From Emcibacteraceae bacterium (GTDB lineage Bacteria > Pseudomonadota > Alphaproteobacteria > Sphingomonadales > Emcibacteraceae), in assembly GCA_016763335.1 (NCBI GenBank), contig JAESUD010000143.1, forward strand, positions 1-11,562: DNA of 11,562 bases. Reading direction: 5' to 3'. Positions 1-6,875 of the stretch are shown one piece after another. The position numbers were made by a program, and so were the translations under genes. How positions within the stretch are numbered: the stretch's first letter is position 1; each line of letters opens with the position of its first letter. The notes beneath the pieces are model-generated. The model was given only the letters and a program-made list of their open reading frames with translations. It was not told where the DNA came from and ran no database searches.

Positions 1-957
1 AATAAAGAAGGTATTTTAAAAGCTTTTTATAATGTTTGCGTTCATAGAGGGGCGCGTCTTTGCATGGGTGAGGAAACTAATGTTGATAAAGAAGCCATGC
101 CAGTGAAGGGGGGCGTCATTAATGGCAAAATCATTATGTGTCCCTATCATGCATGGAGCTATGATCTTGACGGTAAGTTAATTAATGCACCACATATGAC
201 TGCCGAAATGGGCTTTGAGAGCGAACAAATAAGTCTTCATCCGGTGCTGGTGGAAAGTTTTGCCGGTTTTGTTTTTGTTAATATGACACCGGAAACTGCG
301 CCGCCTTTTGAAAAACACATTAAAAGTATTAAAGATAATTTCTCGCGTTATCCGTTGGAAGAGCTGCTTATTGGTAAAACCATCCAATATGAGGTTGAGG
401 CGAACTGGAAGGTTATTTGCGAGAATTACAACGAGTGCTATCATTGTGGCCCAGTGCATCCGGAACTCTGTCAAGTTGTGCCGGCCTTCAAAGAAAATGG
501 TGCTTCTGATCTTGATTGGGAACGCGGCGTTCCTCATAGGGAAGGGGCAGATACCTTTACAGTAACGGGAACGACAACGAGGCGCGCATTTCCAGGGCTT
601 AACGAAGATGAACAAGTACGCCATAAGGGCGATTTGTTATATCCCAATGTGTTTTTGTGTATGGCAAAAGATCACGTTGCAGCATTTATACTTAAACCAA
701 TAGGCCCTGATCGTACACTTATTGACTGTCATTTTTTATTTGAACCATATGAAATGGAACAACCTGACTTTGATGGATCAGATGCTATTGATATTTGGCA
801 CTTGGTTAATAGGCAAGATTGGAATATCTGCAAACGAGTGCAGTTGGGCATGACAGCCCGTGTCCACAAGCAAGGTATTTTTTCGCCTATGGAAGATTGG
901 AACTTGGATATTCGTAAATATGTCAGCGACCGTATCGGCCCATTCGTTAAAGAATAG
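1..957 (+). CDS. Rieske non-heme iron oxygenase, alpha subunit (betaine/quaternary amine demethylase-like clade), 5' truncated
   Basis: The reading frame is open from base 1, so the gene starts upstream; 318 C-terminal codons are present, about three quarters of a usual 400-430 residue subunit. Seen, in window-residue numbers: a Rieske [2Fe-2S] site, Cys13-x-His15-Arg-Gly and Cys47-x2-His50; then the mononuclear iron site, ENYNECYHC with His148 and His153, and Asp273 in RQDWNIC as the carboxylate ligand. Glu145 takes the place of the Asp that usually bridges the two metal centres. From family knowledge, Glu here is typical of the CntA (carnitine), GbcA (glycine betaine) and choline monooxygenase group, whose members oxidise an N-methyl or trimethylamine substrate in the cytoplasm with electrons from a separate reductase. 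The reductase is not in the window. The convergent neighbour is a TMADH/DgcA-type demethylase, which supports a demethylation pathway. The exact substrate cannot be read from the sequence. Confidence 0.93.
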   Translation, partial: NKEGILKAFYNVCVHRGARLCMGEETNVDKEAMPVKGGVINGKIIMCPYHAWSYDLDGKLINAPHMTAEMGFESEQISLHPVLVESFAGFVFVNMTPETAPPFEKHIKSIKDNFSRYPLEELLIGKTIQYEVEANWKVICENYNECYHCGPVHPELCQVVPAFKENGASDLDWERGVPHREGADTFTVTGTTTRRAFPGLNEDEQVRHKGDLLYPNVFLCMAKDHVAAFILKPIGPDRTLIDCHFLFEPYEMEQPDFDGSDAIDIWHLVNRQDWNICKRVQLGMTARVHKQGIFSPMEDWNLDIRKYVSDRIGPFVKE

Positions 958-962
958 AATGT

Positions 963-3065
963 TTATTTTCGGTTGAAAACTGATCCTATACCGTTTGCCG
1001 TTATCGGCAGATCACGTTGATAAAGATCGTCTTTGTCCACGTCGAGGTTTCTTGCATATTCATGCCCAGAATAAACCGCATGAACCAATGAACCTGGGGC
1101 AAGCATATCGCCAATTCGGTCAACTGATTTAATGCCTGCATCCTCAAGGTCGCTTTTGCGGGTAATTAATTTTTGATAAAGATCATCATTTGGCGTTTTG
1201 TGACCAACTATTACAACTGATTTCACGGCCATTGATAGTGGCTTGCCTGTATAAATATCTTTTAAAATAGCGTTCTCGCCATCAAAATCTTCAAGCAAAA
1301 TGCGGGTTGTAATATCTATATTTTTTTCTTCAAGACGTTGATGAATAAAGGGTTGCTCATTGGTCATAATAGTCCATGCTGAAGCATGTCCCGCCGAAGT
1401 AGCATAGGAAGTTTTAAGGTCTTGATTGGCGAGCTCTTCGGCAATAACCCCGCCCATATAATAATTATCAAAATCATAGACAAGAACGGGGCCTTGTAGT
1501 TTTACCCCCGCCGCTAAATCATCAGGCGTATATACGCCCGGTTTGTCTAAAGTGCCCACGGGAATTTCAAGGGAACTCATCAACATTTTGCTCCAACTCG
1601 CGCCAGTGGCAATGGCAATGCGCTGATGTTCAAGCGCAAGTATATCTTCAACGCCAAGTTCACTGGCAGGATAGAGATTAACATTGGCCATTTGTTTTAA
1701 GGCATATAGGCGGTATTCATTCACTCTACCCCAAGCCGACAGCCCAGGAAGGGATGCTTCAAAATTCAATCTACCGCCAAGTGTGTCCTCTTTATCGGCT
1801 ATTGTTACTTGATAACCACGTTTTGCAGCAATTAGACCCGCTTCAAGCCCCGCTGGGCCGCCGCCAACGATAAGGATGGCATCATTACTACCCGGCTCAC
1901 TAAACTTCTCTGGATGCCATCCTTTACGCCATTCTTCCCCTGCTGTTGCATTTTGTGTGCAGCGCACGGGTACACCGTCATGCCAACTGGAAATACAGAT
2001 ATTACAGCCAATGCATTCACGGATTTCATCGATGCGACCTTCTTTTATTTTATTTGGCAAAAAAGGGTCGGCAATTCCGGGACGGGCGCCGCCAATAAGA
2101 TCAAGTACGCCTCTTTTGATTTGACCTACCATTTTATCTGGGGACGTAAAGCGGCCAACGCCAACAACAGGTTTGTTTGTGACTTTTTTTACAAAATCTA
2201 TTACGGGCTCGTGCGCCCCTTCTTCGCGAAAACGTGATGCGCCGCAATCTGTCGGGCTGGAATCCATTTTAACATCCCAAAGGTCGGGTAAGTCGGCCAT
2301 CAATGAAACAACTTCATGTGCCTCTGATGGATAATTATCACTTGGCTTAGCGCGTAATTCTTCGAGGCTAATACGCAGTGCCACAGCACAAGTGTCACCA
2401 ACAGCTTCTTTGGTTGCTTCAATCATTTCGCGTACAAAGCGCACTCTGTTTTCAGTTGTGCCGCCATATTCGTCGGTTCTGTGGTTATATTCTTCCAATA
2501 AAAATTCATATCCAAGATAGCCCATGCCAGCATAGATATAAATAATATCAAATCCTGCTTTCTTTGCCCTTAGGGCTGCTTCAACTTGCCATTTGATTAT
2601 ATCGCGAATATCGTCTTTATCCATTATGCGGGGGCGTAAATTACCCATGAACCCTACATGTGTCGCCAGCCAGGGAATGCCTGACGGGGAATAAGGCGCA
2701 ATTCGGGATGTTCGGTTCATCACAGCAGCGCCACCATGCCAAAGCTCCACGCCAGCTAATGAGCCATGTTCGTGAATGGCTGCTGTTGAAAGGGCGTGTG
2801 AATGAATATCGTTATCATCCCAAAGACGTGCGTACGGAAGGGGGCTATCATCGGAAGAGGGGTGAATAGAAACGGCGCCGGTTGATACAACGCCCCATCC
2901 ACCTTCGGCTTTTGTACCCCTGAATGCAGCGCGTACACGCGGGTTAGCTTCTGTCATTCCGCTTGCATGTGGAACCTGATAAAAACGATTTGGTGCTGTA
3001 ACAGGTCCAATTTTTATAGGTTCAAATAGTAATGAATAATCTACGTTTGGCATCATAATATTCAT
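963..3065 (-). CDS. FMN/[4Fe-4S]/FAD amine demethylase of the trimethylamine dehydrogenase / DgcA / StcD family
   Basis: The protein has 700 residues, close to the roughly 690-730 of the family. Domain order: an old-yellow-enzyme-type FMN barrel (about 10-345; starts LLFEPIKIGP, then NRFYQVPH); a [4Fe-4S] site Cys351-x2-Cys354-x2-Cys357-x11-Cys369, followed by TQNATAGEEWRKGWHPE; an ADP/FAD domain opening with GGGPAG at 401-406; and a C-terminal nucleotide-like domain. Such enzymes oxidatively demethylate secondary or tertiary amines, usually releasing formaldehyde. Compared from memory with trimethylamine dehydrogenase, Tyr178, Asp273 and Trp361 match Tyr169, Asp267 and Trp355. Ala64, Met181 and Ser270 stand where Tyr60, His172 and Trp264 would be. 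The substrate is therefore probably not trimethylamine; dimethylglycine or an N-methyl amino acid fits better. The start is uncertain: AGGA (3068-3071) lies only 2 bases before this ATG but 11 before an in-frame ATG at residue 4. It converges with the Rieske gene and diverges from the receptor gene. Confidence 0.93.
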   Translation of the reverse strand: MNIMMPNVDYSLLFEPIKIGPVTAPNRFYQVPHASGMTEANPRVRAAFRGTKAEGGWGVVSTGAVSIHPSSDDSPLPYARLWDDNDIHSHALSTAAIHEHGSLAGVELWHGGAAVMNRTSRIAPYSPSGIPWLATHVGFMGNLRPRIMDKDDIRDIIKWQVEAALRAKKAGFDIIYIYAGMGYLGYEFLLEEYNHRTDEYGGTTENRVRFVREMIEATKEAVGDTCAVALRISLEELRAKPSDNYPSEAHEVVSLMADLPDLWDVKMDSSPTDCGASRFREEGAHEPVIDFVKKVTNKPVVGVGRFTSPDKMVGQIKRGVLDLIGGARPGIADPFLPNKIKEGRIDEIRECIGCNICISSWHDGVPVRCTQNATAGEEWRKGWHPEKFSEPGSNDAILIVGGGPAGLEAGLIAAKRGYQVTIADKEDTLGGRLNFEASLPGLSAWGRVNEYRLYALKQMANVNLYPASELGVEDILALEHQRIAIATGASWSKMLMSSLEIPVGTLDKPGVYTPDDLAAGVKLQGPVLVYDFDNYYMGGVIAEELANQDLKTSYATSAGHASAWTIMTNEQPFIHQRLEEKNIDITTRILLEDFDGENAILKDIYTGKPLSMAVKSVVIVGHKTPNDDLYQKLITRKSDLEDAGIKSVDRIGDMLAPGSLVHAVYSGHEYARNLDVDKDDLYQRDLPITANGIGSVFNRK

Positions 3066-3307
3066 AATCCTAAATATATTGGAAAGTCATTTTTTTAACA
3101 ACTATAGCGACTAGAAAAAGGGATACAATATTGAAAGGGAAAAGGAATACAATATTTTTAATTGTGGATAGAATGTTTCTATTTGGAAACAAACAAGGCG
3201 ATGTATCATTAATTGTCAAATAACTTGCATAATAATAAAAACTTTGTTAGAAATCTAGATCAATAAAAAATATGCCACGATTTATAATTGTCTGGGGAGG
3301 CTAGATT
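3066..3307. promoter_or_regulatory. Divergent control region between demethylase and receptor genes
   Basis: This AT-rich gap of 242 bases must hold both promoters. Seen: a 10-bp direct repeat (ATACAATATT at 3123-3132 and 3147-3156), TTAATTGT at 3158-3165 and 3209-3216 with a shorter TAATTGTC at 3285-3292, and an 8-bp palindrome ATCTAGAT (3253-3260). A strong ribosome binding site GGGGAGG (3294-3300) sits 7 bases before the receptor ATG. I find no convincing -35/-10 pair for either gene. Shared regulation of the two genes is inference. Confidence 0.5.
3123..3156. repeat. 10-bp direct repeat, possible regulator half-sites
   Basis: ATACAATATT occurs at 3123-3132 and again at 3147-3156, 24 bases start to start (a little over two helical turns), within the divergent control region and 58 or more bases upstream of the demethylase start. 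Each copy is preceded by GGA or GGAA. In AT-rich DNA this could be chance; a tandem operator is the alternative. Confidence 0.35.
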
Positions 3308-5812
3308 ATGGAAAATAAACTACCGTTTTTATTCAAAACGCGTCTTATGAGCGGGGCGTCAGCACTTGCGTTGACGGGAATGCTCAACATGACCATGCCA
3401 GCTATGGCACAGGAAACTGATGATAGTGGTCGCATTGACACAATTGTTGTCACCGCGACCAAACGTGCAGTCAACATTCAGGATGTGGCCCAGTCAATTA
3501 CTGCATTTTCAACAGCAGACATTGAACGTCGCGGTATTTTGAACATGGAAAACATAGCCTCTGCTTTGCCAAGTATTTCATTAACGTCAACAATTCCAGG
3601 CGTAAACGAGTTGGTTTATCGTGGTGTATCGTCAGGTTCAGGCGACTGGTATAAAGATAGTCAAGTTGCTGTTTATCTTGATGACCAACCAATGACAGCA
3701 AGCACGACACAGATTGATCCGCGCATGGTGGATATCCAGCGTGTAGAATCTCTCCCTGGTCCGCAAGGAACACTATTTGGTTCAAGTTCACAGACGGGAA
3801 CACTTCGTATAATTACGAACAAACCTAGTTTTGAAGGCATATCTGGCCAAGCGAACGCCGAGGTTAAAACAACCAAAGGCGGGGAAATGAGCTATGACTT
3901 TTCCGGTCATGTTAACATTCCTATCGTTGAAGATAAATTTGCCATCCGCGTTGTTGGTTACAAAGCAAGAGATGGTGGATATGTTGATAACATATTGACT
4001 GATGCACCACACGGCACGGGAGCAGTTCATGTCGACTATGGTACTACACCTCCTGGTGGAGGCTCTAGACCAAACAACGCTGCATTTGTAGAAGATAATT
4101 ATAATGACTATGAAATTAAAGGGGCACGTCTATCTGCCCTTTGGAATGTTTCCGAAGATTGGGATTTGCTCGCCACATTTATGACGCAAAATTCAGAAGC
4201 AACAGGTAGTTGGCAAACGAATTCGGCTCTTGGTGATTATAAAAACGCAACGTTTAATGATGAATTCCGTAAAGATAAATGGTGGTCTGCTGCTGTAACA
4301 CTTAAAGGTGACCTTGGTTTTGCAGAATTAAGTAATTCATTTGCCTATGTAGACCGCGAGCAATCCTACTCATTTGACAATACTCACTATGAAGCATCCC
4401 ATACTGCTTATGGTAAATATTGGGCGAATTCTATTAGATCATATTATGGAACATCTGGCTTAAACGAATATGATTTATTTGATACCGGCTACAACGGAAG
4501 TACCTATAAGAGCCTGCAAGAAGCACAACGTTATAGTAATGAAATTCGCTTAACATCTACTACTACCAGTCGTCTTGATTGGATGATTGGTGGATTCTAT
4601 GAAAATGTCAAAGATGGATGGGAAGATTATTCTGTTGTTCCAAATCTAGGGAACACAAATTCATGGGCTTTTGCGCAACAAGTTGCCTGTGAGCCTGCTA
4701 ATGCCGCATTTTCATATGTATCATGTCCTATGGTTTTACAGGATGACCCTGGTGGCGAAGGAAATTATTGGTACCGAACTTTGTTTGAACGCGAAATTAC
4801 GCAAATAGCTGGATTTGGTGAGGTTGGTTATCAAATAACCGACCAATTTCATGTTCAGGCCGGTTATCGCTGGTTCGAGTTTAAACGTCGTACTGTTACT
4901 GACGATCAATGGCCGCCGGGACTTCCTGTGATTTCATCTATTGGAGCGGGACCGCTCCAAATTCAAAATGGTAAAGATAGCAACCAAGTTTTTAAATTTA
5001 GCGCTCAATATGACATTGACGATGACCGCATGGTTTACGCTACCTTTAGTCAGGGTTTCCGGTTAGGCGGAACAAATAGCAGAAAAGCAGTTGAAACTGG
5101 AAATTTTCAAACTAATTTTGATCCAGACAAAATGAATAATTATGAAGCAGGTATAAAATCGGAATGGTTGGATAACCGACTGCAAATAAATGCAAACATA
5201 TTTTATATGAAATGGGCAGATATCCAAATAACTCTTGATGATCCGGACAGATGGTGGATTAACGGACAAGCGAATGCGGAAGGTGGTCGCAATCTTGGTG
5301 TTGAACTTGACTTTACTTGGCGTGTTACCCAGAACTTGAAAATCAACGGTAACGCCTATGTCGGCAACCCATATTTCACAGGCGAATATTTTGATCTCGA
5401 AGGTGAGCAGTTAATGCAACCTGGTACGCCAATGCCTAACGCCTCACGAAAGAAGTTCGCACTTGGGTTCGATTACACAATACCAGAGATATTTAAAAAT
5501 GCCGATTTGTATTTTAGGTATGATTTCACTTACCGTGGAGGTTTATACTCAGAATTAGAAAAAGCTTATGCGGAAGGTGATTTTGACATTGAGAGTTCTG
5601 CCATGTCCAATTTACAGATAGGCCTTGAGATTGACAATTCGACCACTATTACCTTCATGGTTCGTAATTTGTTTAATCAAAGAGCAAATACTTTTACTTC
5701 ATATGATGTTCAGGAATATGGTGAAAAATGGGGCACACAAGCGCGCTTTGGCCCAACAGTTAATTTGGCAAGACCAAGGACTATGAGCCTTAAACTTATG
5801 AAGAAGTTTTAA
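3308..5812 (+). CDS. TonB-dependent outer-membrane receptor
   Basis: The protein has 834 residues. A signal peptide (about 1-34, ending AMA before QETDD) directs export. A TonB-box-like stretch IDTIVVTATKR (43-53) is followed by a plug domain (about 54-175) with the hallmark LPGPQGTLFG and a TLRIITNKP segment. The rest is a long beta-barrel rich in Tyr, Trp and alternating residues, ending RPRTMSLKLMKKF with a terminal Phe as expected for barrel insertion. It should import a scarce ligand across the outer membrane using TonB/ExbBD energy; those partners are not in the window. Cys461 and Cys473 lie in a predicted surface loop and could form a disulfide. The start is well supported by GGGGAGG 7 bases upstream. 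The gene diverges from the amine demethylase and is followed by its own terminator, so it may be a single-gene unit. The ligand is unknown: a methylated amine compound, suggested by the left neighbours, and a modified peptide, suggested by the right neighbours, are both speculative. Confidence 0.96.
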   Translation: MENKLPFLFKTRLMSGASALALTGMLNMTMPAMAQETDDSGRIDTIVVTATKRAVNIQDVAQSITAFSTADIERRGILNMENIASALPSISLTSTIPGVNELVYRGVSSGSGDWYKDSQVAVYLDDQPMTASTTQIDPRMVDIQRVESLPGPQGTLFGSSSQTGTLRIITNKPSFEGISGQANAEVKTTKGGEMSYDFSGHVNIPIVEDKFAIRVVGYKARDGGYVDNILTDAPHGTGAVHVDYGTTPPGGGSRPNNAAFVEDNYNDYEIKGARLSALWNVSEDWDLLATFMTQNSEATGSWQTNSALGDYKNATFNDEFRKDKWWSAAVTLKGDLGFAELSNSFAYVDREQSYSFDNTHYEASHTAYGKYWANSIRSYYGTSGLNEYDLFDTGYNGSTYKSLQEAQRYSNEIRLTSTTTSRLDWMIGGFYENVKDGWEDYSVVPNLGNTNSWAFAQQVACEPANAAFSYVSCPMVLQDDPGGEGNYWYRTLFEREITQIAGFGEVGYQITDQFHVQAGYRWFEFKRRTVTDDQWPPGLPVISSIGAGPLQIQNGKDSNQVFKFSAQYDIDDDRMVYATFSQGFRLGGTNSRKAVETGNFQTNFDPDKMNNYEAGIKSEWLDNRLQINANIFYMKWADIQITLDDPDRWWINGQANAEGGRNLGVELDFTWRVTQNLKINGNAYVGNPYFTGEYFDLEGEQLMQPGTPMPNASRKKFALGFDYTIPEIFKNADLYFRYDFTYRGGLYSELEKAYAEGDFDIESSAMSNLQIGLEIDNSTTITFMVRNLFNQRANTFTSYDVQEYGEKWGTQARFGPTVNLARPRTMSLKLMKKF

Positions 5813-5831
5813 GAAACCCTTAAAACTATAG

Positions 5832-5869
5832 AAACGACCGGTCCGATATTTGGGGGGCGGTCGTTTTTT
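5832..5869 (+). terminator. Rho-independent terminator of the receptor gene
   Basis: AAACGACCG (5832-5840) pairs perfectly with CGGTCGTTT (5858-5866), a 9-bp stem with a 17-base loop, and the 3' arm runs into a T tract (5864-5869). It lies 20 bases after the receptor stop and separates that gene from the propeller gene, which therefore probably has its own promoter between about 5870 and 5936. Confidence 0.85.
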
Positions 5870-5936
5870 ATTGCGATGAACCATAAAAATAAATAGGCTC
5901 ATCACCGAGTTTCAATTCATTAATTAAGGGCAACCC

Positions 5937-6857
5937 ATGGTCAAACTAATAACAACATCCGTTATCAGAGGAAGCCAACAAGGCGAAAGTCATGGCGGGG
6001 TCTATATAATTGATGTTGAAAAGCAGGACATTGATCAGGTTATTGACTGGAACACCACAGATATTGACTGGCAGGGTCGTGGCTGGGACCGCGGACTTCG
6101 CGGTATCGCCATAGATGGGAACACGGTTTACATTGTAGCAAGTGATGAACTTTTCGCCTATACATCAGACTTTAAACTAATCGGGTCATGGCGTTCACCT
6201 TATCTCAAGCATGCGCATGAAATGAGCATCCACGAGCGTAGTTTGTTCATCGCATCTACAGGTTTTGACAGCATTCTTTCCTTTGACTTGGATCAAAAAA
6301 CTTTTCACTGGGCCTTACATATTGACTTAGATGGCTTTCGCTTCAAAGCGGGTGTTTATGATCCAAATGGTGATGATGGCCCCCTTCCATTGAATAAACT
6401 ACACATCAATAACGTCCATGCGAATGAGAATGGCATGTATTTGAGCGGGTTAAAATCAGGTGGCATGCTTCACTTCAACGGCGAAGAAATAAATATGTCT
6501 GCAACGTTACCGCAAGGCACGCATAATGCTCAACCATTCAGGGACGGTGTTTTATTTAATGATAGTGAGGCCAATGCCGTGCGTTATGCATCACGTTCCG
6601 GCGAAGAAGATAGGGCATTTAAAGTTCCTATGTATGATAAGACTGATCTTGAACATCATGGTATTAATGATAGTAAGGTCGCTCGCCAAGGTTTTGGTCG
6701 CGGCTTATGCCTGATTAATGATCGCGTGGTTGCTGCTGGATCATCCCCGTCAACAATATCTATTTATGATCTTCAAGAATCTAAAATGCTTCTATCTGTT
6801 AATCTTTCAATGGATATTCGAAATGCTATTCATGGGCTTCAAGTTTGGCCCTTTTAA
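5937..6857 (+). CDS. Predicted six-bladed beta-propeller protein of unknown function
   Basis: The protein has 306 residues, with no signal peptide or membrane segment, so it is probably cytoplasmic. It shows repeated blade-like units, for example RGIAIDGNTVYIVASDE (55-71), HEMSIHERSLFIAS (94-107), NNVHANENGMYLSG (158-171), NAQPFRDGVLFNDSE (197-211) and RGLCLINDRVVAAGSS (255-270). The C-terminal LQVWPF probably completes a blade with the N terminus (VYIIDVE). Histidines recur at blade entrances: His94, His156, His161, His196 (GTHNAQPF) and His299 (AIHGLQVWP), a layout that could line the central channel and bind a metal. The pattern distantly resembles the uncharacterised TIGR03032/DUF4915-type propellers, but I cannot confirm membership. 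The start is supported by AAGGG 6 bases upstream (5926-5930). It follows the receptor terminator and converges, 18 bases apart, on the TPR-sulfotransferase gene. An enzyme, lyase or oxygenase role is possible; a pure scaffold is equally possible. Confidence 0.88.
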   Translation: MVKLITTSVIRGSQQGESHGGVYIIDVEKQDIDQVIDWNTTDIDWQGRGWDRGLRGIAIDGNTVYIVASDELFAYTSDFKLIGSWRSPYLKHAHEMSIHERSLFIASTGFDSILSFDLDQKTFHWALHIDLDGFRFKAGVYDPNGDDGPLPLNKLHINNVHANENGMYLSGLKSGGMLHFNGEEINMSATLPQGTHNAQPFRDGVLFNDSEANAVRYASRSGEEDRAFKVPMYDKTDLEHHGINDSKVARQGFGRGLCLINDRVVAAGSSPSTISIYDLQESKMLLSVNLSMDIRNAIHGLQVWPF

Positions 6858-6875
6858 GTCCTATGTCACTCATCA

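Noticed and set aside
178..624. Open minus-strand frame of 148 codons opposite the Rieske gene
   Set aside because: The plus strand encodes a clear Rieske oxygenase here; the antisense translation shows no recognisable domain and has no ribosome binding site.
963..3065. Naming the flavoprotein a trimethylamine dehydrogenase
   Set aside because: The overall match is strong, but two of three cage aromatics and the active-site His are not conserved, so the substrate should differ.
3283..3288. Perfect TATAAT as the -10 box of the receptor gene
   Set aside because: It would start transcription inside the ribosome binding site, about 13 bases before the ATG, and there is no -35 element at the right distance.
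5937..6857. Propeller as an arylsulfate sulfotransferase partner to the sulfotransferase gene
   Set aside because: Those are exported six-bladed propellers of about 550-600 residues; this protein has 306 residues and no signal peptide.
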